Positions 19,952 through 31,362 of a DNA stretch of 64,000 nt are shown here, piece after piece. The stretch covers positions 126,433 through 190,432 of the forward strand of contig NZ_JAUYGV010000008.1 in the NCBI RefSeq assembly GCF_030690345.1. Direction: 5' to 3'. Both the position numbers and the translations under genes were made by a program. The notes beneath the pieces are model-generated. The model was not told the DNA's origin. It saw only the letters and a program-made list of their open reading frames with translations, and made no database searches. Origin of the DNA: Rheinheimera sp. GTDB lineage: Bacteria > Pseudomonadota > Gammaproteobacteria > Enterobacterales > Alteromonadaceae. Position 1 is the stretch's first letter, and every line of letters begins with the position of its first letter.

Positions 19952-21874
19952 TTAGTGCAGATTACCTTCTGAAGGTTTGCCATCTGCCACTACATCATCT
20001 TCTTTGCCGGCTTTGGCGTCCGGTTTGTCGTCTGAGCCCGGCTTATCGCGCGGCTCCCAGTTTTCCGGCTGCCGAACTTCACGCCGTGCCATTAAATCGT
20101 CAATCTGTTTCGCGTCTATGGTTTCATACTTCATTAAGGCATCTTTCATAGCATGCAGTATGTCCATATTCTCTTCAATCAGCTTTTTCGCTCTGTCGTA
20201 GTTGCGGTCAATAAACTCGCGGATCTCTGCATCAATGGCCTTCACCGTATCTTCAGACATATGTTTATTTTTGCTGACAGAACGGCCTAAGAACACTTCG
20301 CCTTCTTCATCGGCATACAACAACGGGCCTAATTTTTCCGAAAAGCCCCACTGTGTAACCATTTTGCGCGCCAAGTCTGTGGCCCGCTCAATATCGTTCG
20401 ACGCACCGGTAGTCACATATTCAAAACCGTAGATCACTTCCTCGGCAATACGGCCACCGAACAACGAACTGATCATGCTTTCTAACAGACGTTTGCTGTG
20501 CGATACACGGTCACGTTCAGGTAAGTACATAGTGACACCCAAAGCACGGCCACGCGGAATAATACTGACTTTATACACCGGGTCGTGATCCGGCACTAAG
20601 CGGCCAACAATGGCATGGCCAGCTTCGTGGTAGGCTGTCATTTCTTTTTCTTTCTCTGTCATCACCATAGAGCGGCGTTCTGCGCCCATCATGATTTTGT
20701 CTTTGGCCTTTTCAAACTCGTCCATCGACACCACGCGGCGATTACCACGGGCAGCAAACAGTGCAGCTTCGTTAACAAGGTTAGCTAAGTCAGCACCGGA
20801 GAAGCCCGGCGTACCACGGGCGATTACTGACGGCTCTACGCCTTCAGCCAGTGGCACTTTACGCATATGCACTTTTAAAATTTGCTCGCGGCCTTTTACA
20901 TCCGGCAAACCAACAACAACCTGACGGTCAAAACGGCCCGGACGCAATAATGCAGGGTCCAATACGTCAGGACGGTTAGTGGCAGCGATAACAATGATAC
21001 CTTCATTACCGTCAAAGCCGTCCATCTCTACCAGCATCTGGTTTAAGGTTTGCTCGCGCTCATCATGACCACCGCCTAAACCGGCGCCACGTTGACGGCC
21101 TACCGCATCAATCTCATCGATAAAGATAATACAGGGCGCCGCTTTTTTGGCTTGTTCAAACATGTCACGTACGCGGGACGCACCCACACCAACAAACATC
21201 TCAACGAAATCTGAACCGGAAATGGTAAAGAAAGGTACCTTGGCTTCACCGGCAATCGCTTTGGCTAACAGTGTTTTACCTGTGCCTGGCGGGCCAACCA
21301 TCAAAATACCGGTTGGAATTTTGCCGCCCAATTTTTGAAAGCGGGATGGATCGCGCAAATAATCTACCAGTTCAGAGACTTCTTCTTTGGCTTCGTCACA
21401 ACCGGCTACATCCGCGAAGGTGGTTTTGATTTGGTCTTCACCCATTAAGCGCGCTTTGCTTTTGCCAAACGACATGGCACCTTTGCCACCGCCGCCCTGC
21501 ATCTGGCGCATAAAGAAGATCCACACGCCGATTAACAACAGCATTGGGAACCAGGAGATAAAAATCGTCGTCAGCCAGCTGCTTTCCTCAGGCTTACTGC
21601 CCAGGGTTTTAACGTCGTTTTTAATCAGGTCATCCAGCAGCTTTTCATCATAGCCACCGGGCACTACGGTTTCAAACCGCTCACCGCTGCGTTTTACGCC
21701 GGTAATAACCCCGGTACGTTCCACTTTAACTTCGCGGATCTGGCCCTGATTTACCTCTTTGATAAACTGAGTGTAGCTGGTTAGCTGGTCCGCCGTGTTG
21801 CCCGGGCCAAAGCTATTGAACACCGACATTAATACGACGGCGATCACTAACCAGACAATCAAATTCTTTGCCAT
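19952..21874 (-). CDS. ftsH: ATP-dependent zinc metalloprotease FtsH
   Basis: I place the start at the ATG at 21874 ([19 protein letters not shown]), which matches family N-termini; a TTG three codons earlier is possible. About 640 residues: two transmembrane helices (near 5-25 and 98-118), the AAA domain with Walker A GPPGTGKT near residue 190, second-region-of-homology arginines ([18 protein letters not shown]) and the HEAGH zinc site near 417. The tail is charged. It degrades membrane proteins, LpxC and sigma-32 (family knowledge). Confidence 0.97.
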   Translation of the reverse strand: MAKNLIVWLVIAVVLMSVFNSFGPGNTADQLTSYTQFIKEVNQGQIREVKVERTGVITGVKRSGERFETVVPGGYDEKLLDDLIKNDVKTLGSKPEESSWLTTIFISWFPMLLLIGVWIFFMRQMQGGGGKGAMSFGKSKARLMGEDQIKTTFADVAGCDEAKEEVSELVDYLRDPSRFQKLGGKIPTGILMVGPPGTGKTLLAKAIAGEAKVPFFTISGSDFVEMFVGVGASRVRDMFEQAKKAAPCIIFIDEIDAVGRQRGAGLGGGHDEREQTLNQMLVEMDGFDGNEGIIVIAATNRPDVLDPALLRPGRFDRQVVVGLPDVKGREQILKVHMRKVPLAEGVEPSVIARGTPGFSGADLANLVNEAALFAARGNRRVVSMDEFEKAKDKIMMGAERRSMVMTEKEKEMTAYHEAGHAIVGRLVPDHDPVYKVSIIPRGRALGVTMYLPERDRVSHSKRLLESMISSLFGGRIAEEVIYGFEYVTTGASNDIERATDLARKMVTQWGFSEKLGPLLYADEEGEVFLGRSVSKNKHMSEDTVKAIDAEIREFIDRNYDRAKKLIEENMDILHAMKDALMKYETIDAKQIDDLMARREVRQPENWEPRDKPGSDDKPDAKAGKEDDVVADGKPSEGNLH

Positions 21875-21932
21875 GTCACTCAAGGTTATAACCTCTTCTT
21901 ACCGATAAATAGATAATTATCCGGCTACTTTA

Positions 21933-22562
21933 CTAGACTTTGAAGCCGGTAGCCACGATATATGTCTCCCGTGAACGTGCACGGGATGAATCAGGCTTGC
22001 GAATTTTCACTGTGGTAAAGGCCGCACGCACATCTTTTAAAAACTGCTCGAAGCCATCACCCTGAAATACTTTGACCACAAAACTACCATTTTGCTTCAA
22101 CACTTTGCCACACATATCCAACGCCAGCTCGACCAGATACACTGAACGTGCCTGGTCGGTAGTATCATTGCCGCTCATATTCGGTGCCATATCTGACAAC
22201 ACTACATCTACGTTCTTACCGTTAATCCGGCTCAGTAAAGCGTCTAACACTGCTTCTTCACGAAAGTCACCCTGCAAAAAACTGACACCGTTTATCGGGT
22301 CCATCGGCAGAATATCACAGGCGATTACCGTACCTTTATCACCTACCAGACCAACAGAAAACTGCGACCAACTGCCGGGTGCTGAACCTAAATCCACCAC
22401 TGTCATACCCGGCTTAATCAGTTTATCCTGCTGGTTTATCTCTTCCAGTTTAAACGCTGCACGTGAACGCAGGCCTAATTTTTGTGCCTTTTGCACAAAT
22501 TGATCATCGAAATGCTCTTTCAACCAGCGCGTTGAACTGGCAGAGCGCTTTTTCTTGGTCAT
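21933..22562 (-). CDS. rlmE: 23S rRNA (uridine-2552-2'-O)-methyltransferase
   Basis: A 209-residue protein with the FtsJ/RrmJ fold: [13 protein letters not shown] carrying the catalytic lysine, the SAM loop [14 protein letters not shown], the DMAPNMSG motif and the KVFQGDGF lysine. It methylates U2552 in the large-subunit rRNA A loop and is heat induced in E. coli (family knowledge). It precedes ftsH on the same strand, as usual, and diverges from yhbY. Confidence 0.97.
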   Translation of the reverse strand: MTKKKRSASSTRWLKEHFDDQFVQKAQKLGLRSRAAFKLEEINQQDKLIKPGMTVVDLGSAPGSWSQFSVGLVGDKGTVIACDILPMDPINGVSFLQGDFREEAVLDALLSRINGKNVDVVLSDMAPNMSGNDTTDQARSVYLVELALDMCGKVLKQNGSFVVKVFQGDGFEQFLKDVRAAFTTVKIRKPDSSRARSRETYIVATGFKV

Positions 22563-22645
22563 GCTTTCACTCTTGATTAGTGTTATGCGTTAGATGGCGC
22601 TACAATAACGCAAATTCAAGCGTTACCTGCGGAAATAGTCATTTT

Positions 22646-22942
22646 ATGAGTTTAACCAACAAACAGAAACAATTTTTAAAGGCCAAAGCCCACGAGCTTA
22701 AGCCGGTGATCCTGCTCGGCGGCAATGGCCTGACCGAAGGTGTAGTAGCCGAGATTGACGTAGCACTGAACTTTCACGAGTTAATTAAAGTTAAAGTACC
22801 CACTGAAGATCGCGAACAAAAAGTATTGATCATGGATGCCATTATCCGTGAAACCAAAGCCGAAAAAGTCCAGGTAATTGGTAAAACCCTGGTGTTATTC
22901 CGCCAAAGCGAAGCGAAAAAGATTATTTTACCGCGCGGTTGA
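22646..22942 (+). CDS. yhbY: YhbY-type CRM-domain RNA-binding protein
   Basis: 98 residues from MSLTNKQKQFLKAKAHELKPV; an in-frame ATG 22 codons upstream has no family similarity. The CRM domain GxxG motif is in LLGGNGLTEGVV. YhbY binds the pre-50S particle (family knowledge). It is divergent from rlmE across an 83-bp region that must hold promoters for both genes. Confidence 0.93.
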   Translation: MSLTNKQKQFLKAKAHELKPVILLGGNGLTEGVVAEIDVALNFHELIKVKVPTEDREQKVLIMDAIIRETKAEKVQVIGKTLVLFRQSEAKKIILPRG

Positions 22943-23007
22943 TACCCTTCCCGAAAAACCGGCTGCCAGCATAAGCTGCAAGGCAGCCACTATCATGCAA
23001 AACAGCC

Positions 23008-24762
23008 GTGCAATTAAGAGATTATCAACAGCAAGCCGTTGACGCGGCCATTACGCATTTTAAACAAAGCAGCCAATCGGCGGTGATAGTACTGCCTACC
23101 GGCGCGGGTAAAAGCCTGGTATTAGCTGAACTGGCACGGCTAGCCAAAGGCCGGGTACTTATTCTGACTCATGTTAAAGAGTTGGTCGCACAAAATGCTG
23201 AAAAGGTCAGTTTATTAGATCAGCCCGGCAGCATTTTTGCCGCTGGTCTTAAGCAAAAAGACAGTTCCGCTAAAACGGTTATCGCCAGTGTGCAGTCTGC
23301 TGCACGCAACCTGCAGCAATTTGACCAACCTTTTTCATTATTAATTATCGATGAATGCCACCGCGTTAGCCTAAGCCCCGGCAGCCAGTATCAGTTATTA
23401 TTCGACCAGCTGCGCCGGCACAACCCGGCTGTTAAAATCCTTGGCCTGACTGCGACCCCCTACAGGTTAGGTACCGGCTGGATTTACCAAAGCCATTATC
23501 ATGGCCGGGTAGGTTCTGTTGAGCATGCCAGCTTTGCGCGTTGTATCTTCGAGCTGCCATTACGGCCCCTTGTTAATGAAGGTTACTTAGCCAAGCCGCT
23601 CTTGCTGGATGGCTTGGCGGCCCAGTATGACTTTAGCACGCTGCAACCGGCCAACGGCCTTGATTACAATGAGCAACAGGTAGATTCCATTCTTAACAAA
23701 ATGGGCCGTGCCACCAAACTGATTGTCGGCCAGCTGTGTCAGTTAGTGGTCAATAAACAAGGTGTGCTTATTTTTGCCGCTACGGTGCGCCATGCCAAAG
23801 AGGTACTTAGCTTGCTTGAGGCGCACGGCCAATCCGCCGCGCTCCTCACCGCCACGACCGGCAATACCGCGCGCGACCAACTGATTACTGCATTTAAAGC
23901 ACGGCAGCTGAAGTTTTTGGTGAACGTTTCGGTACTGACTACCGGCTTCGATGCGCCGCATGTCGACTTAATCGCTATCTTGCGGCCTACTGCCTCGGTA
24001 AGTTTATTTCAGCAAATGGTTGGCCGCGGCCTGCGTAGTAGCCCGGATAAAAGCCACTGCCTGATCATTGACTACGCCGCCAACGGCTACGATTTGTTCT
24101 ATCCGGAAGTAGGCAGCCCGCGCCCCGCCAGCAAAGCGGTACCGGTACAGGTTCCTTGCCCACAGTGTCAGTTTGCCAATATATTCTGGGGGTTAGTCGA
24201 TAATGACGGGGATATTATTGAACACTATGGCCGGCGCTGTCAGGGCTTAGCGGCACACCACACTGCTGCAGCGCCAACACAATGCAGTTACCGGTTCAGA
24301 GCCAGAATTTGCCCCGACTGTGGCGGTGAAAATGACATTGCCGCCAGAGCATGCCAGCAATGTCAGTCGCCGTTAATCGACCCGGATAAACGTTTAAAAG
24401 CAGTACTAAGCCAAAAACATCACCATTTATTTCGCTGCCAGCAGATGATACTCAGTGAGCAGCAAGGTAACTTGCAAGTACAGTATCTGGATGTAGACGG
24501 CAACCCGTTTTACCGTCATTTTAAACTGGACACAGCGGCACAGCGCAGGGCGCTGTATGCACTGTTTATTTTACCGCACAGCCGCACCCCCGGATGCAAA
24601 CCGAAAAACTACCACAGCGCCGGCGAACTGGTAGCCGAGCAGAATAAATTCCGCATGCCGCAGCTGCTGCTGCTGAAAAAAACCGGCAAAGGCTGGCAAC
24701 TGCTGGATAGCATTTTTGACTACAGCGGCCGCTATCAGAACGCGCTAAGTTACCCGGGCTAA
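23008..24762 (+). CDS. radD: RadD (YejH)-type DNA-repair helicase
   Basis: A 584-residue superfamily 2 helicase starting at a GTG. Motifs seen: Q-motif region LRDYQQQAVDAA, Walker A LPTGAGKS (29-36), motif II DECH, motif III GLTATPYR and motif VI QMVGRGLRSS. The C-terminal third has zinc-finger-like cysteine pairs (CPQC; CPDCGGENDIAARACQQC) typical of RadD. RadD works in double-strand-break repair with RecA and SSB (family knowledge). No clear Shine-Dalgarno precedes the GTG. Its last 18 bases overlap the 3' end of the convergent DUF2339 gene. Confidence 0.9.
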   Translation: MQLRDYQQQAVDAAITHFKQSSQSAVIVLPTGAGKSLVLAELARLAKGRVLILTHVKELVAQNAEKVSLLDQPGSIFAAGLKQKDSSAKTVIASVQSAARNLQQFDQPFSLLIIDECHRVSLSPGSQYQLLFDQLRRHNPAVKILGLTATPYRLGTGWIYQSHYHGRVGSVEHASFARCIFELPLRPLVNEGYLAKPLLLDGLAAQYDFSTLQPANGLDYNEQQVDSILNKMGRATKLIVGQLCQLVVNKQGVLIFAATVRHAKEVLSLLEAHGQSAALLTATTGNTARDQLITAFKARQLKFLVNVSVLTTGFDAPHVDLIAILRPTASVSLFQQMVGRGLRSSPDKSHCLIIDYAANGYDLFYPEVGSPRPASKAVPVQVPCPQCQFANIFWGLVDNDGDIIEHYGRRCQGLAAHHTAAAPTQCSYRFRARICPDCGGENDIAARACQQCQSPLIDPDKRLKAVLSQKHHHLFRCQQMILSEQQGNLQVQYLDVDGNPFYRHFKLDTAAQRRALYALFILPHSRTPGCKPKNYHSAGELVAEQNKFRMPQLLLLKKTGKGWQLLDSIFDYSGRYQNALSYPG

Positions 24763-27441
24763 ACCGGCCGTACCGGTTTGCCGCTGCAGGCGCTGGAACA
24801 CCGCACTTAGCAGCACCAGACTCATACCCAAACCCATAAACGACGCCGCCCGCAGCAAGCCGGTCAGCTCATTTAAGTCAACAAGAAACACTTTTAGTAT
24901 CACCATCAGCAACAGAGCAAAGCCGGCTTTGCGCAATTGCGCCTTACGCTGTATTTCTGCCAGCACCACGACCAGGGCAGCCAGCAGTAAAAACACCAGC
25001 GAATAGCTATAGTGTTCGGCGTTACCGGTAATGAGTGTCAGGCCAATGCTCTGGCCCTGCCAGTAATGGCGCACCGTGCCGACAATATAAAGCAGCGCCA
25101 GCCCGGCCGCCAGATAGTAACCGGCCGGCCGGTAATAATTGGGCCATTGCTGAGCCGAACCTAACCGCGCCAGCAAATAACACAACAGCGCCGGCAACCC
25201 CCACAATAACAGCAGCAAATTAAACAGTGGCCAATCGCCCAGTGGCTGATTGGTATAAAACGGATTTAACACCGTATTAAGTTGCAGTTGTAACAGCCCG
25301 GCCAGCAGCAACAATACACCACAACTGATCTGATACAAGCGCTGCAGACGGCCGGCGTGATAACTGCGCCATTGATACACCCAGGCCAGCAACAGCCAGT
25401 TAAAACTGTGTACCAACATAGTGCTGAAATTAAGCTGATTAAAATCCAGCACCCTGCCGTTTAACCAATACTGCGTTTGCACGCTGATAAATACCGCCAA
25501 CAAGTGCAAGCAAGCGCCTTCGAACACGACTTGCAAGGCACTGCCGCGCCATAGCCACCAGGCTCCAATCAGACAAGCCAGAGTTAACGGATACACTGCT
25601 AACGACCAATGCAGCCCCAGCACAGTGATCCCTTCATAGCTGCCACTCAAGGGGGCTAATGTCAGGCGCAGCAATATCAGCGCCAGCAAGCCTTTAACCA
25701 GCCAGGCCGGCAACGGTAACCGCGCTTTAAAGCTAAGCAACGACATCAATACCAATTGGGCGGCAATCGCCACCGTTAACGCGGCGGCTTGCAAATGTAA
25801 AGTAAAACAAAATGTTAGCGCGAAATTTGCCCCGGCACTATGAATAAAGGCCAACGCAGGTAACGTGGTGCGCCGCGCCAGTAATGACTGCACTATGACC
25901 AAAACTGCCGCATAGAACATCCAGCCGCTCTGCAACTGCAAGCGCAGCACCGGACCGGCCAACTGATAACTCAGACCCAATAATAACACCGGCAATAACG
26001 CCACTGCCGCCGACCAATGCAAGCGGCTGGCCAGCCACTTGCGTGCCAACAATGGCAGGCACAGCAAAGCCAGCAACAGTTGTATTTGCAACAAGCTGCC
26101 ACTAAACCAACTTACCGGTTGCACCGGCGTAGCCGGGGTTAACACAGCCTGCAATGGGTTTAACGCAACCCAACACAGCGCGAGACCGCCGCCGGTCCAT
26201 AACCATAACTCAGAGCGGCCATCGCTCAGTGCCATCAGATACAACAGGATGATTAAAGCCAACAGAGCCACATAGCTGGTCAGGTCATTAAACTGCCACA
26301 GACAAAATACGCTTAGCAGTAACATTACGGCCCCCAGACCATGCTCACGCAGCGGCGGCCACCACTGTCGCAGTGGCACAGCAGCCGGTTGCAGACGTTC
26401 TGCGCGGATGCCAATACGCGGCAACCATACTAACAAAGCCATGCTTAGCCACAGCGCCAGCCAAACCGACCAAAGCTGTGACCTATCGCTACTGCTGATA
26501 GCGGCCAATAACCATAAGCAATGTGCCGCCATTGGCAAGTACCACAGCCAGGCCCGGCGCACCCGCTGCTCTACCAGCACCGACGAGGTAGTAACAACAC
26601 CAACATATAGCAACAGCGCCAGCACATTATTGCTGCCGGTTGAGACCAGCACAGGCACCGTATAAGCGCCCAGAATACCAATCACTGCCAGAACAGGCCC
26701 CTGCCGCAGTGAAAACCATGAGGCGCTGACAGCTACCACAGCCAGTAAGCCAAACGTCAGCCCCGCCGGTAACAGCTGATAAAACTGATAAGCCATTAAT
26801 AAGGCTGCGTACAGGGTGATAAAACCGGCACTGGCCAGTGCCGCCGGAATATAGTTATCCAATGCCAGGCTAAACAGCCGCTTACGATGCAACCATTCGC
26901 TGCCGGCTACCAACAACAGCCCCATTACTACAGCACTGATAATACGCAGCGCCGGTGAAAACCAGCCCGCATCCAGCGAGTGACGTACCAGAAAAATGCC
27001 ACCAAAAGCCAGCGCCACACCGCCCAGCCATACCATGCCGCGATCAATCAACTGCCGTTCAAGCCAGCCCAGCCAGTTTATGGCTGCCTTAGCCGGCCGC
27101 TCAGCCGGTTCAGGCACCAGGACACGGCTTGCCGTGCTGCTGTAGTTTACCGCAAAGGGTGATATTACTTCAGCCGCTGTTTGAGCCGGCGCCGCCTTAG
27201 TCACCGCCGCTGTTGCAGACACCACGCCGGGCATATTAACAGACTCAGGCTGTGTTACCCTGTCGGCCGCAGTAGCTGCCGGCTGGCGCTGCTGAGCCAG
27301 CACCGCCACCTGCCGGCGCAAGCCGTCTAATTGCAACAAAGCAATAATGCCACAAACCGAACCAACCAGTACCAGCAGCCCCGCTAACAGCGCCATTAAT
27401 TCAAACATGCTACGCTTCCATTTATTGAGTAAACCCAGCAT
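24745..27441 (-). CDS. DUF2339 multi-spanning membrane protein
   Basis: An 898-residue protein. It has an N-terminal transmembrane helix (LMALLAGLLVLVGSVCGIIALL), an Ala/Pro/Thr-rich linker to ~residue 125, and then a very long run of ~20 or more hydrophobic helices, starting at WLGGVALAFGGIFLVRHSLDAGWFSP, the hallmark opening of DUF2339 proteins. Function is unknown in this family. It lies between radD and greA in an otherwise conserved block and shares no obvious operon partner. Confidence 0.8.
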   Translation of the reverse strand: MLGLLNKWKRSMFELMALLAGLLVLVGSVCGIIALLQLDGLRRQVAVLAQQRQPAATAADRVTQPESVNMPGVVSATAAVTKAAPAQTAAEVISPFAVNYSSTASRVLVPEPAERPAKAAINWLGWLERQLIDRGMVWLGGVALAFGGIFLVRHSLDAGWFSPALRIISAVVMGLLLVAGSEWLHRKRLFSLALDNYIPAALASAGFITLYAALLMAYQFYQLLPAGLTFGLLAVVAVSASWFSLRQGPVLAVIGILGAYTVPVLVSTGSNNVLALLLYVGVVTTSSVLVEQRVRRAWLWYLPMAAHCLWLLAAISSSDRSQLWSVWLALWLSMALLVWLPRIGIRAERLQPAAVPLRQWWPPLREHGLGAVMLLLSVFCLWQFNDLTSYVALLALIILLYLMALSDGRSELWLWTGGGLALCWVALNPLQAVLTPATPVQPVSWFSGSLLQIQLLLALLCLPLLARKWLASRLHWSAAVALLPVLLLGLSYQLAGPVLRLQLQSGWMFYAAVLVIVQSLLARRTTLPALAFIHSAGANFALTFCFTLHLQAAALTVAIAAQLVLMSLLSFKARLPLPAWLVKGLLALILLRLTLAPLSGSYEGITVLGLHWSLAVYPLTLACLIGAWWLWRGSALQVVFEGACLHLLAVFISVQTQYWLNGRVLDFNQLNFSTMLVHSFNWLLLAWVYQWRSYHAGRLQRLYQISCGVLLLLAGLLQLQLNTVLNPFYTNQPLGDWPLFNLLLLLWGLPALLCYLLARLGSAQQWPNYYRPAGYYLAAGLALLYIVGTVRHYWQGQSIGLTLITGNAEHYSYSLVFLLLAALVVVLAEIQRKAQLRKAGFALLLMVILKVFLVDLNELTGLLRAASFMGLGMSLVLLSAVFQRLQRQTGTAGLARVT

Positions 27442-27584
27442 AAAAATTGTGTAATGTTAAAGCAAATTTATCTGCAAGCATGATTGTTGAACATTTCCGC
27501 TCAGTAATGCGTACCACTGCCGAAGTTGTTGCAAGCTTTCCGGAGGATTTTCACCTGAAACAGAGGCTTACATCGGCCACAAAT

Positions 27585-27615
27585 AAAAAACGCCGGGCTT
27601 TGTCCCGGCGTTTTT
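27585..27615 (-). terminator. Rho-independent terminator after greA
   Basis: AAAAAACGCCGGG and CCCGGCGTTTTT arms around a CTTTGT loop, 22 bases past greA. It ends the carAB-greA transcript. Confidence 0.92.
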
Positions 27616-27637
27616 AGTTTAATTTGTACAAGCGTTG

Positions 27638-28114
27638 TCAGATGTATTTGACGTCGGTAATTTCAAACTCAACCACCCCTTTGGGAGTAGTAATATTAGC
27701 CACATCGTCTGCTACCTTACCGATTAAACCGCGCGCTATCGGCGAATTTACCGAGATCAGGTTATTTTTAATATCGGCTTCATCGTCACCAACAATACGA
27801 TAAGTCACTTCTTCCTCTGTATCCAGGTTCAGAATAGTCACTGTACTGCCAAAAATAACCTTACCGGTATTAGGTAACTTGCTGATATCAATGATCTGCG
27901 CATTAGACAGCTTGGCTTCAATATCCTGAATGCGGCCTTCACAAAAACCCTGTTGCTCGCGGGCTGCATGGTACTCGGCGTTTTCTTTTAAATCGCCGTG
28001 CTCACGCGCCGTAGCAATGGCCTGAATAATCGCCGGCCGTTTCACTGATTTCAATTCATGCAGCTCAGTGCGCAAACGTTCTGCGCCCTGCACTGTCATC
28101 GGGATTGCACTCAT
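27638..28114 (-). CDS. greA: Transcript cleavage factor GreA
   Basis: A 158-residue protein of standard length. The N-terminal coiled coil carries the catalytic acidic tip ([22 protein letters not shown]), and the C-terminal FKBP-like domain ends [18 protein letters not shown]. It rescues backtracked RNA polymerase by stimulating transcript cleavage (family knowledge). Its ATG overlaps the carB stop (ATGA), so it is translated from the carAB mRNA. Confidence 0.97.
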   Translation of the reverse strand: MSAIPMTVQGAERLRTELHELKSVKRPAIIQAIATAREHGDLKENAEYHAAREQQGFCEGRIQDIEAKLSNAQIIDISKLPNTGKVIFGSTVTILNLDTEEEVTYRIVGDDEADIKNNLISVNSPIARGLIGKVADDVANITTPKGVVEFEITDVKYI

Positions 28115-31100
28115 CCGTTTACTCTCTTATGTAGTTCCTGCACCGATGCTACGCTGTCAAAGGCACTGGCGGCATTTGATTTAACGGTAGCGAAGGCGGC
28201 ATTTAACGTCGTGGTATAGTTGGCTTTATACTGCAAAGCGCCACGGCGTATTACTTTAGAATCTTCAATTGCCTGACGACCGTCAGTAGTATTCACAATG
28301 TAGCTGTACTCGCCGTTTTTAATGCGGTCCAGAATATGCGGCCGGCCTTCAGACACCTTATTTACGGTACGGCAAACCACACCGGCAGCTTCTAATGCCT
28401 TAGCGGTACCGCCGGTAGCGTCCAACTCAAAGCCTTTGACTACCATTAGTTTTGCCAGTTCAACTACGCGCACTTTATCGCTGTCACGCACGGAAAGCAA
28501 GGCACGGCCTCCGGTCGGAATTAAGGTGCTGGCACCAAGCTGACCTTTAGCAAACGCTTGCTCGAAGGTATCCCCCACACCCATCACTTCGCCGGTAGAA
28601 CGCATTTCAGGGCCAAGGATCGGATCCACACCCGGGAATTTGTTAAACGGAATAACCACTTCTTTTACCGAGAAAAACGGCGGAATGATTTCTTTGGTAA
28701 TACCTTGTGCAGCAAGTGATTTGCCGGCCATACAGCGGGCCCCCACTTTGGCTACCGCCACACCGGTAGCCTTAGAGACAAACGGCACAGTACGGGCGGC
28801 ACGCGGGTTAACTTCAATTAAGTAGACTTCGTTATCTTTTACCGCAAACTGCGTGTTCATCAGGCCGACCACGCCCAGCTCCATCGCCAGCTTACGCACC
28901 TGCTCACGCATTACGTCCTGAATCTCTTTGCTCAGGCTATGCGGAGGCAGTGAACAGGCCGAGTCACCGGAGTGCACACCGGCTTGTTCGATGTGTTCCA
29001 TAATGCCGCCAATCACCACTTCTTTGCCATCGCAGATAGCGTCGATGTCGACTTCAATCGCATCATCAAGGAAGTTATCCAGCAGCACCGGTGAGTCATT
29101 CGATACGCTAACCGCATCGGTCATATAACGGCGCAGGTCCTGTTCGTCATAGACGATTTCCATCGCGCGGCCACCCAGTACGTAAGATGGGCGTACTACC
29201 ATCGGGAAACCGATTTCCGGCGCCTTGGAAATCGCTTCTTCCATGCTGGTTACGGTAGCGTTTTTCGGCTGTTTTAAGCCTAAACGCTCTACTGCTTGCT
29301 GGAAACGTTCGCGGTCTTCAGCGCGGTCAATGGCATCCGGTGAGGTACCTATAATTGGCACGCCGTTGGCTTCCAGTGCACGGGCTAATTTCAGTGGCGT
29401 TTGGCCACCGTATTGCACGATCACGCCTTTAGGCTGCTCTTTACGCACAATCTCCAGCACGTCTTCCAGCGTGATAGGCTCGAAGTATAACCGGTCTGAC
29501 GTGTCGTAATCGGTAGACACGGTTTCAGGGTTACAGTTAACCATGATGGTTTCAAAGCCGTCTTCGCGCAGTGCCAGTGACGCATGTACACAACAATAGT
29601 CGAATTCGATACCCTGACCGATACGGTTCGGCCCGCCGCCGATAATCATAATTTTATCGCGGTTGGTCGGTGCAGCTTCACACTCTTCATCGTAAGTGCT
29701 GTACATGTAAGCGGTGTTAGAGGCAAATTCTGCCGCACAGGTATCTACCCGTTTGTACACCGGGTGCAACTTGTAGCCGTAACGCTTTTTGCGTACTTCG
29801 TTTTCGCTGACACCTAATACATCGGCAATACGCTTATCGGCAAAGCCTTTGCGTTTTAAGCGTTTTAACCGGGCTTCGTCCAGCGCGGCAAAGCCATCTT
29901 TACCCAATGCCAGCTCTTCTTTTACCAAATCTTCGATTTGCACCAGGAACCAGCGGTCGATATTGGTTAAGGTGAAAATATCATCCATGCTCATGCCAAA
30001 ACGGAACGCATCGGCGATATACCAAATACGGTGCGAGCCAGGCTCTTTTAATTCACGGACAATTTTATCTTTCGCTTCCGGCAGCGTAATATCAATAACA
30101 GGGTCTAAACCACAAACACCAATTTCAAGGCTGCGCAGTGCTTTTTGCAGCGATTCCTGCTGGTTGCGGCCAATTGACATCACCTCACCGACTGACTTCA
30201 TCTGGGTAGTAAGGCGATCATTAGCACCGGCAAATTTTTCAAAGTTAAAGCGCGGCACCTTGGTAACCACGTAGTCGATACTCGGCTCAAACGACGCCGG
30301 GGTTTTACCGCCGGTAATGTCGTTGGCCAGCTCGTCCAGCGTATAACCAATGGCCAGTTTGGCGGCCACTTTGGCAATCGGGAAGCCGGTAGCTTTAGAG
30401 GCCAGCGCAGATGAGCGCGACACGCGCGGGTTCATCTCAATGATAACCATGCGGCCATCAACCGGGTTAATACCAAACTGTACGTTGGAACCACCGGTTT
30501 CAACGCCGATTTCACGCAGTACTGCCAACGAGGCATTACGCATGATTTGGTATTCTTTGTCGGTCAGCGTTTGCGCCGGGGCTACGGTGATAGAATCACC
30601 GGTGTGCACGCCCATAGGGTCGAAGTTTTCAATGGCACAAACGATAATACAGTTATCGTTTTTATCGCGTACCACTTCCATTTCGTACTCTTTCCAGCCG
30701 ATTAATGACTCATCAATCAGCAATTCTTTGGTAGGTGATAGATCCAGGCCGCGGGTACAAATTTCTTCAAACTCTTCGCGGTTATAGGCTATACCACCAC
30801 CTGAGCCGCCCATAGTGAACGACGGCCGGATAATGCACGGAAAGCCAATGTCTTCCAGTACCTGGTAGGCTTCATCCATCGAATGCGCAAAACCCGCGCG
30901 TGGGCAAGCCAGGCCGATAGAGCGCATGGCCTTGTCAAAGCGACCACGATCTTCTGCCTTATCGATGGCATCGGCAGTAGCGCCAATCATCTCAACATTA
31001 TATTTAGCCAGCACACCTTGCCGTTCTAATTCCAGTGCACAGTTCAGTGCAGTCTGGCCGCCCATGGTGGGCAGAACAGCGCAAGGGCGCTCTTTTTCAA

Positions 31101-31332
31101 TAATTTTTTCCACTACCTGCCAGTGAATTGGCTCAATGTAGGTGGCATCAGCCATTTCCGGGTCGGTCATAATGGTGGCTGGGTTCGAGTTCACCAGAAT
31201 AACGCGGTAACCTTCTTCTTTTAATGCTTTACAGGCTTGGGCACCTGAATAGTCAAATTCACAGGCCTGGCCAATCACGATCGGGCCGGCGCCTAAAATC
31301 AGAATGCTTTTTAAATCTGTACGTTTTGGCAT
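28111..31332 (-). CDS. carB: Carbamoyl-phosphate synthase large subunit
   Basis: A 1073-residue protein with two homologous ATP-grasp halves ([17 protein letters not shown] in the first; [17 protein letters not shown] in the second), the oligomerisation domain between them and the C-terminal allosteric MGS-like domain ([31 protein letters not shown]). It makes carbamoyl phosphate for pyrimidines and arginine together with CarA. The order carA-carB-greA is as in Pseudomonas. Confidence 0.98.
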   Translation of the reverse strand: MPKRTDLKSILILGAGPIVIGQACEFDYSGAQACKALKEEGYRVILVNSNPATIMTDPEMADATYIEPIHWQVVEKIIEKERPCAVLPTMGGQTALNCALELERQGVLAKYNVEMIGATADAIDKAEDRGRFDKAMRSIGLACPRAGFAHSMDEAYQVLEDIGFPCIIRPSFTMGGSGGGIAYNREEFEEICTRGLDLSPTKELLIDESLIGWKEYEMEVVRDKNDNCIIVCAIENFDPMGVHTGDSITVAPAQTLTDKEYQIMRNASLAVLREIGVETGGSNVQFGINPVDGRMVIIEMNPRVSRSSALASKATGFPIAKVAAKLAIGYTLDELANDITGGKTPASFEPSIDYVVTKVPRFNFEKFAGANDRLTTQMKSVGEVMSIGRNQQESLQKALRSLEIGVCGLDPVIDITLPEAKDKIVRELKEPGSHRIWYIADAFRFGMSMDDIFTLTNIDRWFLVQIEDLVKEELALGKDGFAALDEARLKRLKRKGFADKRIADVLGVSENEVRKKRYGYKLHPVYKRVDTCAAEFASNTAYMYSTYDEECEAAPTNRDKIMIIGGGPNRIGQGIEFDYCCVHASLALREDGFETIMVNCNPETVSTDYDTSDRLYFEPITLEDVLEIVRKEQPKGVIVQYGGQTPLKLARALEANGVPIIGTSPDAIDRAEDRERFQQAVERLGLKQPKNATVTSMEEAISKAPEIGFPMVVRPSYVLGGRAMEIVYDEQDLRRYMTDAVSVSNDSPVLLDNFLDDAIEVDIDAICDGKEVVIGGIMEHIEQAGVHSGDSACSLPPHSLSKEIQDVMREQVRKLAMELGVVGLMNTQFAVKDNEVYLIEVNPRAARTVPFVSKATGVAVAKVGARCMAGKSLAAQGITKEIIPPFFSVKEVVIPFNKFPGVDPILGPEMRSTGEVMGVGDTFEQAFAKGQLGASTLIPTGGRALLSVRDSDKVRVVELAKLMVVKGFELDATGGTAKALEAAGVVCRTVNKVSEGRPHILDRIKNGEYSYIVNTTDGRQAIEDSKVIRRGALQYKANYTTTLNAAFATVKSNAASAFDSVASVQELHKRVNG

Positions 31333-31362
31333 TGCTGCTATATCTCCGTAATTCGTGTCTGC

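Noticed and set aside
22962..22988. GGCTGCC...GGCAGCC inverted repeat between yhbY and radD.
   Set aside because: Loop is 13 bases or more and no T-tract follows; not a convincing terminator.
27480..27617. A 45-codon plus-strand open frame (MIVEHFRSVMRTTAEVV...) between the DUF2339 gene and greA.
   Set aside because: It runs through the greA terminator, lacks a ribosome site and has no clear family.
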